The notes below the pieces were generated by a model, which had not been told where the DNA came from, made no database searches, and saw only the letters and a list, made by a program, of their open reading frames with translations. A program made the position numbers and the translations under genes. Of a stretch of DNA of 64,000 bases, positions 16,777 through 25,338 are shown piece by piece. This stretch comes from Marinobacterium zhoushanense (lineage in GTDB: Bacteria > Pseudomonadota > Gammaproteobacteria > Pseudomonadales > Balneatricaceae), in NCBI RefSeq assembly GCF_014641945.1, contig NZ_BMIJ01000001.1, positions 186,001 through 250,000 of the forward strand, given 5' to 3'. Position 1 is the first letter of the stretch. Every line of letters begins with the position of its first letter.

Positions 16777-16952
16777 TGATCTCTGTCCGTTATCGTTCGG
16801 TTTTCAGTATACGAAACTGAACCCCAGCCTTTATTGCTGGTCATTTATTGACCACAACAATAATCCGAAGCAGGATTCAAGGCCTGCTTTCGCAGCATCC
16901 ACAGCCCAGTAACGAGTCTGTAGACTTTGTGGCCGTTAATGAGGAGAGCTCG

Positions 16953-17843
16953 ATGATAATAACAAGACGCCTTACATCCTTGAGCGGAAACAGCCAGATG
17001 CTCGACGGCGGCGCCATGTTCGGCAACGCCCCAAAAGCGATGTGGCAGCGTTGGTGCAAACCGGACGAGCAAAACCGCATCCGCCTTGGCTGCCGCGCCC
17101 TGTTGGTACAGGAGTATGACGGCGACCATCTACAGCGCAATATTCTGATCGAGGCCGGCGTCGGCGCCTTCTTCAGTCCAGAGATGAAAGAGCGCTTCGG
17201 CATTCAGGAGTCGGACCACCGTCTGCTGGAGAGCCTCGCCAACCGGGGCCTTGGCCACGAGGATATCGACGTCGTACTGCTGACCCATCTGCATTTCGAT
17301 CACGCTGGCGGCCTGCTCTCAGCCTGGCTGCCGGACCGGGAACCCCGGCTGCTCTTCCCCAACGCCAGCTTCGTCGTCAGCGAAGTGCAGTGGCAGCGAG
17401 CCAACGATCCCCATGCCCGCGACCGCGCTTCCTATATACCGGAGCTGATCCAAGCCCTGGCCGAATCAGGCCGCCTGGAGCTGGTGCAAGTGGGGGAAGG
17501 CTCCAAGACGCTGGGCACGGACTACACCTTGCATACCAGTTCCGGCCACACCCCGGGTCAGCTGCTGCCGGAGATACCGATGCCGGATGGTCCGGTGCTG
17601 TTCGCCGGTGACCTGATCCCGGGCGCCCCCTGGGTCCATCTGCCGATTACCATGGGCTACGACCGTTTCCCGGAGCAGCTGATCGATGAGAAGCGCGCGG
17701 TGCTGGAACGCCTTTACAAAGACAACGGCCGCCTGGTGTTTACCCACGATCCCGATACGGCGCTCGGCCGGGTACATCGAGATGAACGCGGTCGCTTCTC
17801 CGTCGTCGATACCAGCGATGCGGTCGCGGATATACAGGCCTAG
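16953..17843 (+). CDS. MBL-fold metal-dependent hydrolase
   Basis: A 296-residue metallo-beta-lactamase-fold protein. The metal motif [11 protein letters not shown] is complete, with later ligand histidines in [10 protein letters not shown] and [10 protein letters not shown] and aspartate in [10 protein letters not shown]. No signal peptide is present. The ATG at 16953 is preceded by GAGGAGA; an upstream frame extension from 16848 has no support. The family includes lactonases, glyoxalase-like enzymes and others, so the substrate cannot be assigned. The gene is a single unit that converges with the bestrophin-like gene. Confidence 0.8.
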   Translation: MIITRRLTSLSGNSQMLDGGAMFGNAPKAMWQRWCKPDEQNRIRLGCRALLVQEYDGDHLQRNILIEAGVGAFFSPEMKERFGIQESDHRLLESLANRGLGHEDIDVVLLTHLHFDHAGGLLSAWLPDREPRLLFPNASFVVSEVQWQRANDPHARDRASYIPELIQALAESGRLELVQVGEGSKTLGTDYTLHTSSGHTPGQLLPEIPMPDGPVLFAGDLIPGAPWVHLPITMGYDRFPEQLIDEKRAVLERLYKDNGRLVFTHDPDTALGRVHRDERGRFSVVDTSDAVADIQA

Positions 17844-17846
17844 ATC

Positions 17847-17866
17847 TGAGGTCAAAATCGACCTCA
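17847..17866. terminator. Convergent hairpin between MBL-fold and bestrophin-like genes
   Basis: TGAGGTC and GACCTCA form a seven-pair stem with a six-base loop at the meeting point of two convergent genes, overlapping the bestrophin stop. There is no clear T-tract on either side, so termination is only a suggestion. Confidence 0.35.
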
Positions 17867-18778
17867 GCTCAGACGATAATCCCGGGCACTGGGCGCTGCA
17901 GGTAGATGCTGCTCGCCCAACGCCTGCCGGCACTCACGCTCCAGGGTCAGTGTGATCGCGTCCAGCGGCAGACCGTTGTCGCCGGCGCCGAAGGGCTGCT
18001 CCAACTGCTGGCTCAGCTCGTCGAGGCCAAAAAACGCATAGGCGACGATGGCCGTCAGCAGCGGAGTAATCATGCCGCTGCTGGCGACCAGACCGAAGGG
18101 CAGCAGCAGGCAGTAGATATAACTGGTGCGGTGAACCAGCAGCATATAGGCAAAGGGTAGCGGGGTATTGGTGAGCCGCTCGCAGCCGGCAACCACCTCG
18201 CTCAGGGCGTTCAGACACTGCTCAAAATTGCGTGCCGTGACCGAATCGAAGCCGCCGGTTTTAACCTCTACGGCCACCTGTTCGCCTATCATCTGCAGTA
18301 TCCGCTCGGGGCGGTTGACCGCGCGTTCCAGCTGCCAGCATTCAGCATCGCTGAGCCACTCCTGCAGTCCGGGCATCGGGTCAATGTCGCGCAGCTGGTC
18401 GCGCAGACAACCGGCGAAGGCAACCAGCCGTCGCGCCATCCGCTTGTGCCGCTCGCTCTCCTCGCCACGGTAGGCCAGACTCATGCGCAACAGGCTGCGT
18501 GCCTGAATCAGCAGCTGCCCCCATAGCCGGCGGCCTTCCCACCAACGCTCGTAGCAGGCGTTGTTGCGAAACCCCAGGTAAAGCGACAGCGCGATACCGA
18601 TAAAGGCAAAGGAGGAGGTGCTCAACTCGGGGAACAGCTGGGGATACTGGTCGTGAACCCATACCAGCAGTGCCGACAGCAAGGCGATCAGCAGTATCTG
18701 CGGCAGCACGCGGGGAGCGATCGATCCCTGATAAACGAAGAACAGCGCCAGAAACCCCGGCTTTTCACGCACAATCAC
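17864..18778 (-). CDS. Bestrophin-like chloride channel family protein (UPF0187/YneE)
   Basis: A 304-residue membrane protein. I use the GTG at 18778 because the family N-terminus MIVREKPG begins there; the ATG at 18862 would add 28 residues without family resemblance. Membrane helices are seen near residues 20-45, 50-70 and 215-260. The conserved stretch SFAFIGIALSLYLGFRNNACYERWWEGRRLWG is typical of bacterial bestrophins, pentameric anion channels of the inner membrane. A weak ribosome site precedes the GTG. Physiological role is unknown. Confidence 0.8.
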   Translation of the reverse strand: MIVREKPGFLALFFVYQGSIAPRVLPQILLIALLSALLVWVHDQYPQLFPELSTSSFAFIGIALSLYLGFRNNACYERWWEGRRLWGQLLIQARSLLRMSLAYRGEESERHKRMARRLVAFAGCLRDQLRDIDPMPGLQEWLSDAECWQLERAVNRPERILQMIGEQVAVEVKTGGFDSVTARNFEQCLNALSEVVAGCERLTNTPLPFAYMLLVHRTSYIYCLLLPFGLVASSGMITPLLTAIVAYAFFGLDELSQQLEQPFGAGDNGLPLDAITLTLERECRQALGEQHLPAAPSARDYRLS

Positions 18779-18911
18779 GGCAAAAATCCATCCGGAAAAC
18801 GCCTCAGCATAGCCCCTTCCCTTCGCCGGCTGCAATGCCCGAGCAGGGAAACGCCCGCCCAAAGTAGTAGGTCATTTACGCCCATTGACCCTTAGCCAGC
18901 CCAAAACAGAT

Positions 18912-18940
18912 CTGACACTCTGGTCAGGATAAGAATAATA
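18912..18940 (+). promoter_or_regulatory. Probable sigma-70 promoter of the NosR-like gene
   Basis: CTGACA at 18912-18917 and ATAATA at 18935-18940 are separated by 17 bases, about 25 bases before the start codon. I looked for an FNR/DNR box (TTGAT-N4-ATCAA) here and did not find one. Confidence 0.5.
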
Positions 18941-18963
18941 GAATTGGATTCGAGGACACCGGC

Positions 18964-21072
18964 ATGCAAGCCCTGTTTCAGCGCTGGTCGCACCTGCTGC
19001 TACTGCTGATGCCGCTCTGGCTGGCTACTGGCGTAAGTCAGGCTGAGCCCCTGGCCGATGAGCAGGATATGCCGGCATTGATCAAACAGATCTTTCCCCA
19101 GGCTACCGAGATAAAGCCCCAGCTGAGCGATCCGCCGGTCTGGCCCGTCTATCAAGTGACCGAGTTGATCGGCTACGCCTTTCTATCCGGCGACTATGTG
19201 CAGCTGCCCGGCTTCTCCGGCGCGCCCTACCAGCTGCTGATCGGTATCGATCGAGATGGCATCTACCGTGGCGTCAGGGTATTGGAACATCATGAACCGA
19301 TCTTCCTGCACGGATTGGGACCCGAGCCGATGCATCGCTTTACCGAGCAGTATCCCGGGCTGGACCTGCGTCAGACCATCAAGATCACCAGTGCCGCGGT
19401 GCGCAACAAAGCCAGCGGCAGCAATGTCTACATCGACGGCATCACCAAGGCCACCGCATCGGCCATCGTACTCAACGAGAGCGTGATGCTGTCGGCGGTT
19501 CAGGCCGCACAGCAGCTCGGGTTGATTCCCCATCGCAGAACCCCGGCTCAGGTGCGCGCCGATCTACAGGAGCCGGCCAACTGGTCCCGTCTGGTCAACG
19601 AGCAGTGGGCGCGGGAGCTGAAACTGAGCGAGGCAAAGGTGGACAGTGCGTTCGCCAACCAGCCCGCCGCTGAGCCAGACACTGGTGACAGCTTTGTTGA
19701 GCTGTATTTCACCTACCTGAATGCCCCGACCATCGGCCGCTACCTGCTCGGCGACGAGCACTACACCCGCCTGATCGAGCAGAAGCTGGAGCCGGGGGAG
19801 CATGCCATCGCGGTGCTGAATACCGGCCCCTACTCCATACTCGGCGACAGTTTCGTGCGAGGAACGCCGCCGGACCGGCTGGCGCTGGAGCAGAACGGGA
19901 TCCAGATCGAGCTGCGTGATCTGGATTTCTACAGCGCGGTGGAGCCGCAACTGCCGGCGGACCTGCCCTATTTCGATGAGGTAAGGCTGTTTCGGATCAA
20001 GAGCAGCGCCGGCTTCGACCCCGCCTCGCCCTGGACGCTGAAGCTAGTGGTCAGTCGCGAGCAGGGCTATCTGCGGCCGGACACTATCCGCACCTTTGCC
20101 GCCGACTACCTGCTGCCGGAGCGTTTCTTCATCATCAGCGAGCAGGAGACGGTGGATAACACCCCGCTCTGGCTGCAGATCTGGCAGCAACGCGCGGGCA
20201 AGATCGCCGCACTGCTGCTAGGCCTGACACTGCTCACCGCGATCATTCTGGGTCACCGCTGGGTCACCGCCGATGCCCGGCGCTTTCGTCTGATCCGCTG
20301 GGGCTATCTGCTCTACACCCTGGTCTTCATCGGCTATATCACCCAGGGTCAACTGTCGATCACCAACCTGTTCACCATCCTGCAGGTGGTCAGCGGCAAG
20401 GTGAGCGGATCGATTCTGCTGATCGACCCGGTAATTGCCATTCTCTGGTGCTATGTATTGCTGACACTGCTCCTCTGGGGGCGCGGCTACTTCTGCGGCT
20501 GGCTCTGTCCGTTCGGTGTGCTTCAGGAGATGGTGGCGGAGCTGGCCACCCGGCTGAAGATTCGCCAGAAGCGCATACCCTGGCACATCCATCGCCGTGT
20601 CTGGGGCCTGAAATACGTGATTCTGGCTGGCCTGGTCGTCGTCAGCTTCTACTCGCTCAGCGCCGCCGAGCGCGGTGCCGAGGTGGAGCCGTTCAAGACC
20701 GCGATCACCATGGGCTTCGTGCGCGAATGGCCGTTTGTGATCTACACCGGGGCGCTGCTGCTGGCCGGGCTGTTCGTGCACAAGTTCTTCTGCCGCTACC
20801 TCTGCCCGCTGGGCGCCGCGTTCGCCGTGCTCGGCCACTTCCATCTGTTTCGCTGGCTGCCCCGCCGTGCCGAATGCGGCAGCCCCTGCCAACTCTGCAC
20901 CCACCGCTGCGGTATCCGTGCCATAGCGCCCTCGGGCAAGATCAACTACCGTGAGTGTATCCAGTGCTATGAGTGCGAGGTGATCTACCGCGACAATCAC
21001 CAATGCGTGCCGCTGATCAACGAGCGAAAAGGCAAACGTAAACCCTCACAGCTAATCGCCAAAGCCTCTTGA
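18964..21072 (+). CDS. NosR/NirI-family membrane flavo-iron-sulfur protein
   Basis: A 702-residue protein with a signal peptide (cleaved near GVSQA) and a periplasmic FMN-binding domain where DGITKATAS supplies the threonine for covalent flavin. About five or six membrane helices span residues 410-630. Two polyferredoxin-type segments, CGWLCPFG and CRYLCPLG, and two C-terminal 4Fe-4S cysteine clusters (CGSPCQLCTHRC; CIQCYECEVIY) follow. This architecture and length match NosR, which supports electron supply to nitrous oxide reductase. No nosZ or other nos gene follows, so it may belong to a dispersed nos system or to a NosR paralogue with another partner. The ATG follows AGGA. Confidence 0.85.
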   Translation: MQALFQRWSHLLLLLMPLWLATGVSQAEPLADEQDMPALIKQIFPQATEIKPQLSDPPVWPVYQVTELIGYAFLSGDYVQLPGFSGAPYQLLIGIDRDGIYRGVRVLEHHEPIFLHGLGPEPMHRFTEQYPGLDLRQTIKITSAAVRNKASGSNVYIDGITKATASAIVLNESVMLSAVQAAQQLGLIPHRRTPAQVRADLQEPANWSRLVNEQWARELKLSEAKVDSAFANQPAAEPDTGDSFVELYFTYLNAPTIGRYLLGDEHYTRLIEQKLEPGEHAIAVLNTGPYSILGDSFVRGTPPDRLALEQNGIQIELRDLDFYSAVEPQLPADLPYFDEVRLFRIKSSAGFDPASPWTLKLVVSREQGYLRPDTIRTFAADYLLPERFFIISEQETVDNTPLWLQIWQQRAGKIAALLLGLTLLTAIILGHRWVTADARRFRLIRWGYLLYTLVFIGYITQGQLSITNLFTILQVVSGKVSGSILLIDPVIAILWCYVLLTLLLWGRGYFCGWLCPFGVLQEMVAELATRLKIRQKRIPWHIHRRVWGLKYVILAGLVVVSFYSLSAAERGAEVEPFKTAITMGFVREWPFVIYTGALLLAGLFVHKFFCRYLCPLGAAFAVLGHFHLFRWLPRRAECGSPCQLCTHRCGIRAIAPSGKINYRECIQCYECEVIYRDNHQCVPLINERKGKRKPSQLIAKAS

Positions 21073-21176
21073 TCCTCATTTGAGGTGGCGACTCAGCGCG
21101 AGTCGCCCACATGTGATACCTTCTTCCCATCGGGCCGATTCGATCAACACGGATCAAAAAACATACAGCGAAAACT

Positions 21177-21222
21177 TGTATATCGAACTTTTACGATATA
21201 TATTTCGCAAATACACGATATA
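21177..21222 (+). promoter_or_regulatory. Probable ArsR-family operator region with two related repeats
   Basis: An AT-rich stretch before the ArsR gene contains the inverted repeat TATCG-aacttttaCGATA and a second copy of ACGATATA about 22 bases further on (21193-21200 and 21215-21222). The position directly before the start codon suits autoregulation. Confidence 0.5.
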
Positions 21223-21228
21223 CAAAAA

Positions 21229-21537
21229 ATGACAGACAACATTGAACTCGATGCCGTTATCAAGGCGCTGGCCCACCCGGTCAGACGGCAGATACTGGCA
21301 TGGTTAAAGGAACCCGAGCGCTGGTTTGCCGAGCAACCCACCCCCTTCGAAGCGGGCGTGTGTGCCGGCATGATCGACAAAAAGACAGGACTGTCTCAAT
21401 CCACGACATCGGCCCATCTGGCGACCTTGCACCGGGCAGGACTCGTGGAAACGCAGAAGATCGGTCAGTGGATCTACTACAAGCGCAACGAAGCAAATAT
21501 CCGGGCGTTTCTGGACGCTATCAGCACCAGCCTTTGA
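21229..21537 (+). CDS. ArsR-family transcriptional regulator
   Basis: A 102-residue winged-helix repressor. The HTH segment LSQSTTSAHLATLHRAGLVETQKIGQWIYYKRN is characteristic. The metal-binding ELCVCDL motif of arsenic or metal sensors is absent, but two cysteines are suggested by AGVCAGM alone (one residue), so a thiol or redox signal rather than metal is possible. I use the ATG at 21229; the upstream frame extension runs through the operator. It precedes an old yellow enzyme gene by 62 bases on the same strand and probably regulates it, a pairing seen in other proteobacteria for electrophile detoxification. Confidence 0.88.
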   Translation: MTDNIELDAVIKALAHPVRRQILAWLKEPERWFAEQPTPFEAGVCAGMIDKKTGLSQSTTSAHLATLHRAGLVETQKIGQWIYYKRNEANIRAFLDAISTSL

Positions 21538-21599
21538 CCTCTGGCGGCGGTGCTGGAGAGCGGGGGCCCCGAATCCAACATCGTCCAAGGAGGCGTTAG

Positions 21600-22652
21600 A
21601 TGAGTACACTTTTCCAACCGTTGAAAGTGGGTGCGCTCGAGCTGCCCAACCGCATCATCATGGCACCGCTGACCCGCTGCCGGGCCGAATCGGGCCGGGT
21701 ACCGGGCAAGCTGATGGTCGAGTACTATCGCCAGCGTGCCAATGCGGGTCTGATCATCTCCGAAGCGACCGCGGTTACCCCGATGGGGGTAGGCTATCCC
21801 GACACGCCGGGGATCTGGTCCGAGGAGCAGGTAGCGGGCTGGAAACAGGTTACCGACTGCGTACACGCCAAGGGCGGTCGCATCGTGCTGCAGCTCTGGC
21901 ATGTCGGCCGCATCTCCGACCCGCTGTATCTGGATGGCGCGCTGCCGGTGGCCCCCAGCGCGGTGCGCCCGGCAGGCCATGTCAGTCTGGTGCGTCCGCA
22001 GAAAGAGTATGTTACGCCTCGGGCTCTGGAGATCGACGAGATCCCAGGCATTATCGAGGCTTACCGCCGGGGCGCGGAAAACGCTAAGGAAGCGGGCTTC
22101 GACGGTGTCGAGATCCACGGCGCCAACGGCTACCTGCTGGAGCAGTTCCTGCTCGACGGCAGCAACAAGCGCACCGATGCCTATGGTGGCCCGATCGAGA
22201 ACCGTGCCCGCCTGCTGCTTGAGGTAACCGATGCGGTAATCGATGTCTGGGGTGCGGACCGCGTCGGCGTGCACCTCTCACCGCGGGCCGATGCCCACGA
22301 CATGTCGGACTCCGACCTGCGCAACGCCTTCTCCTATGTGGCACGGGAGCTGGGCAAGCGCGGTATCGCCTTTATCTGCGCCCGCGAAAAAGTTCGTGAG
22401 GACAGCCTTGGTCCGGAACTGAAGCGGCTGTTCGGCGGCGTCTATATCGCCAACGAAGGCTTCACACTGGAATCGGGCAACCAGTGGGTGGATGCCGGCA
22501 ATGCCGATGCAATCGCCTTCGGCGTGCCCTACATCGCCAATCCGGACCTGAGCCTTCGCTTCAAACAGGGCGCTGACCTTAATGCCCCTGACCCGGCGAC
22601 GTTCTATGCATCGACGGCCGAAGGCTACACCAGCTATCCGGCACTGGCCTGA
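21600..22652 (+). CDS. nemA: Old yellow enzyme, NemA-type alkene reductase
   Basis: A 350-residue FMN-dependent ene-reductase. The barrel start LPNRIIMAPLTRCRA, the substrate-binding WHVGR (histidine pair region), EIHGANGYLLEQFLLDGSNKRTD and ENRARLLLEVTDAV are standard for NemA/XenB-like enzymes that reduce N-ethylmaleimide, enones and nitro compounds with NADPH in the cytoplasm. A perfect AGGAGG ribosome site precedes the ATG by seven bases. It is probably co-transcribed with the ArsR regulator. Confidence 0.93.
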   Translation: MSTLFQPLKVGALELPNRIIMAPLTRCRAESGRVPGKLMVEYYRQRANAGLIISEATAVTPMGVGYPDTPGIWSEEQVAGWKQVTDCVHAKGGRIVLQLWHVGRISDPLYLDGALPVAPSAVRPAGHVSLVRPQKEYVTPRALEIDEIPGIIEAYRRGAENAKEAGFDGVEIHGANGYLLEQFLLDGSNKRTDAYGGPIENRARLLLEVTDAVIDVWGADRVGVHLSPRADAHDMSDSDLRNAFSYVARELGKRGIAFICAREKVREDSLGPELKRLFGGVYIANEGFTLESGNQWVDAGNADAIAFGVPYIANPDLSLRFKQGADLNAPDPATFYASTAEGYTSYPALA

Positions 22653-22672
22653 TTGACTAGATCTTAGTCCGG

Positions 22673-23722
22673 TCAGCTGTTGATGGAGCGGTGCTCGGTT
22701 TCGGGCGCCGCGTAGAGCAGACAATCGCTCAGGGCGATATCCTTGCGATGGGTGATCATGAACAGCTTCAGCGGCTGGGTGGTTTCCAGCCGCCCCTCGC
22801 GGACTTGGAACCAGTCGTCCAGACGCTCCACACCCGCTCCATCTCGAGCACTGATCCGGGCACGGCTTTCGCATCCGTCCAGCCAACCGATGAACGTACC
22901 GGCTGGTGCAGTGCCGAAGTTGTACCGTTCCAGATCGGGCGGTACGGTCAGATCCACACCCGGTACCGGCCGGGTGTCGTAGGCCAGCGTCGCGCCATCC
23001 GTAAACTCTAGCCGTGCCGGATTGTGGTACAGCTCCAGATGCTGGCCCGGCGGTAAATCCAGCACCTTATCCATGCTGGCGTAACGCAGCAGACCCTCAT
23101 AGGCTATACGGTCCGAGCGCGGATCACCGGCGCCGCCAGTCTCGATGGTGATGATCGGACAGTCGGGACGGCTGAGTTCCATCAGTGCCCCCAGCCGCAG
23201 ATCGTTGACCACCAGGTGCTCGGTAAACAGCGAGACCAGCGCCTCGTGCTGACGGTCTTCGTAGGTCACCACACCAAAGGCAGGGCCAGCTCCCGAGGTG
23301 TTGTGGATATCGATCACACACTCAGGTCTATGCTCCGCCAGCAGTTGTAGAATCCGCTCGGCGATGGCGCCTGGCCGATCATTGAATGGCGGGCGGAAGC
23401 AGCGGTTCATATCCCGCTCCCCCGGCATATAGCGGTGCAGGAAAAGTTGCTCATGCATGGCGGTCTCAACCGCCGGAACGAAACAGGCCAGATTGACCTG
23501 CGGCTGATGCCCCTCTTTGAGGAAGCGGAACAGCGCGCGGGTACCGGAAGGCTCATTCCCGTGCAGCAGTGTACACAGGGCACGGGTTCGCCCAGGATCG
23601 CGTCCCGGGATCAAAATCAGCGTAGCGCCACCCAGGCGATTCAGGAACTCCACCTCTGTATCGCCCCAGATGCTGGTGGCGGAGGCCTCCAGCACTCTGA
23701 CTGGATCGCTCGCTATTGTCAC
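22673..23722 (-). CDS. Succinylglutamate desuccinylase/aspartoacylase-like zinc hydrolase
   Basis: A 349-residue M14-related amide hydrolase. The zinc motif LLHGNEPSGTRALFRFL gives His and Glu ligands, and VIDIHNTSGAGPAFGVV the third ligand region; the catalytic glutamate fits ITIETGGAGDP. I chose the GTG at 23722, which has AAGGA six bases upstream and overlaps the preceding stop as GTGA; the GTG at 23737 is less well placed. No other arginine-succinyltransferase pathway genes are present, so this is probably not AstE in arginine catabolism. Coupling with the GCS2-like ligase suggests it hydrolyses a related amide. Confidence 0.82.
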   Translation of the reverse strand: MTIASDPVRVLEASATSIWGDTEVEFLNRLGGATLILIPGRDPGRTRALCTLLHGNEPSGTRALFRFLKEGHQPQVNLACFVPAVETAMHEQLFLHRYMPGERDMNRCFRPPFNDRPGAIAERILQLLAEHRPECVIDIHNTSGAGPAFGVVTYEDRQHEALVSLFTEHLVVNDLRLGALMELSRPDCPIITIETGGAGDPRSDRIAYEGLLRYASMDKVLDLPPGQHLELYHNPARLEFTDGATLAYDTRPVPGVDLTVPPDLERYNFGTAPAGTFIGWLDGCESRARISARDGAGVERLDDWFQVREGRLETTQPLKLFMITHRKDIALSDCLLYAAPETEHRSINS

Positions 23723-25206
23723 TCTATATCCTTCCACTGTGCGATCGGCAGGTTATGCCGACTGTTTTCCATATACTCGCGCATCAACTTACTCAGTGCC
23801 AGATGACGGGGCATGTTTCGATGCAGGCGCGCAAACTGGCGCAGCTGCCAACCGGCACCGTTGGTGCCTGCCTCCAGTCGCTCGCGAATCAGGTCAAGGT
23901 AGTACTTGCTCTCCTCGGCATCGATACCGATGGCCGACAGGCCAGTTTCGGCCAGTGGCAACAACCGGCGCACCAGCTCGACGGGCGTCAGCTCGTCGAA
24001 TCCGCCGCCATCCTCCCTCGGCCAGAGCAGCTTCGCCCCCATCCCCAGCTGCGCTGCACGATAGAAGTTGTACACAAGTGTCTGGTAGGGCATCGCCGGT
24101 ATCAACCTTTCCATCTGTGGCGCCAGGCCCTCGGTCAAACCGATCAACAAGGCTGCGTTGGCCATCATATCGCAGGCGCTGGGGCCCGCCGGCAACGCCC
24201 TTAGCTCTATCCTCAGGTGCCCCTTGCCGCAGGAGTCATAGATCGCCCGGTTCCAGGGCCAGACGGTGCCCTGATGCAACTTCAGCTCGAACAGCTCAGG
24301 CACCTCACCGGACTTGATCACTCGCTCCGGATTTTCATCGCTGCAGATCGGCAGCAGCGGCGGATGCAGATAGACGTTTTCGGCAAACAGCTCGTAGACC
24401 CCTTCGCGCACCCAGCCGTTGCCGAAATCGACCCTTGATGGCAGGTGCGCATCGCGCAGGTCCCGGGTGTAGCCGTCGATTGCATGTTTGAACAGCGGGA
24501 TCCGTGTCTCATGCCAGAGTCTCCGGCCGATCATGAACGGCGAATTACATGCAATACCGAGCACCAGTGGCGTGGCCATCTGGACTGCGTTGAAGGTACG
24601 TGCATAGGCCGAGGGTTCGACGCGGTAGTGCAGCTGCAGGGAGGTATTTGCCCCCTCCAGGGTCAGATCCCGCGAGCGCAGCTCGACCGGCTCTTCACCG
24701 TTGATCTTGATCGAAAACAGCTTGCCGCGCAGGTTAGCCAGGCGCTCGGTCAGGCAGTGATAGCGTTTCAGGTCGGTCATATTGCTCGGCCCGAAATCCC
24801 GCCGCTTCAACGTCGGTAATATCCCGATCGGCACCACCACCGCGCCGTACTCCTGCGCCACCTCGCTCAAACGCCCTATGGCATCGGAAATCTGTGTCTC
24901 GGTGGAGGAGAAGGGCCGGCCCTTCAGCCGCACCGGCGTCAGGTTGTATTCGAGGTTGTACCGGTTCAGCTCAAGCGTGACCTGCGGATCATCCACCTTT
25001 TCCTGGATCTCGGCGTTACGCCCGACCGGACGCCCCTGGCCGTTGACAATGTAGAGCTCCAGCTCGGCACCAAAGGTCCGCGCCCCCCTGCCAAAACCCG
25101 GCCGTTTCAGAACGGCGGCCAGCGCTTCCAGATCCGCATCCAGCCGTTGCTGAAACTGCTGAATGGATCTGGCCGAGAAATCGGCGTCTTCGATAGCTCG
25201 TCCCAT
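23719..25206 (-). CDS. Glutamate-cysteine ligase-like (GCS2 family) amide ligase
   Basis: A 495-residue protein of the glutamate-cysteine ligase superfamily. Signature pieces include FGAELELYIVNG (metal and glutamate binding), LELNRYNLEYNLTP, TSLQLHYRV, a C-terminal ELRALPAGPSACDMMANAALLIGL and KLLWPREDGGGFDEL. It lacks the normal length and motifs of proteobacterial GshA class I and resembles the COG2170-like group whose products are largely unknown. No signal peptide. It is translationally coupled to the AstE-like hydrolase that follows. Likely ATP-dependent joining of an amino acid to an amine; glutathione synthesis is possible but not demanded. Confidence 0.72.
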   Translation of the reverse strand: MGRAIEDADFSARSIQQFQQRLDADLEALAAVLKRPGFGRGARTFGAELELYIVNGQGRPVGRNAEIQEKVDDPQVTLELNRYNLEYNLTPVRLKGRPFSSTETQISDAIGRLSEVAQEYGAVVVPIGILPTLKRRDFGPSNMTDLKRYHCLTERLANLRGKLFSIKINGEEPVELRSRDLTLEGANTSLQLHYRVEPSAYARTFNAVQMATPLVLGIACNSPFMIGRRLWHETRIPLFKHAIDGYTRDLRDAHLPSRVDFGNGWVREGVYELFAENVYLHPPLLPICSDENPERVIKSGEVPELFELKLHQGTVWPWNRAIYDSCGKGHLRIELRALPAGPSACDMMANAALLIGLTEGLAPQMERLIPAMPYQTLVYNFYRAAQLGMGAKLLWPREDGGGFDELTPVELVRRLLPLAETGLSAIGIDAEESKYYLDLIRERLEAGTNGAGWQLRQFARLHRNMPRHLALSKLMREYMENSRHNLPIAQWKDIE

Positions 25207-25307
25207 GGAAGCACCTGCAAAAACCTTTGCATTCAGAATGGCACATCGCGGCCAGTTCTCAACCGGGGAAGATCAATAAGAGGAGGAGCCGGATCGGCTT
25301 CGCAGAG

Positions 25308-25332
25308 CCGGGATGGGAGCACCCCATCCCGG
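25308..25332. repeat. Perfect ten-pair inverted repeat between GCS2-like and M18 genes
   Basis: CCGGGATGGG and CCCATCCCGG around a five-base loop just after the stop of the aminopeptidase gene. No T-tract follows on either strand, so it may be an RNA 3' end stabiliser or processing site rather than a simple terminator. Confidence 0.55.
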
Positions 25333-25338
25333 CGCATA

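Noticed and set aside
18863..18963. FNR/DNR box in front of the NosR-like gene
   Set aside because: No TTGAT-N4-ATCAA-like dyad could be found.
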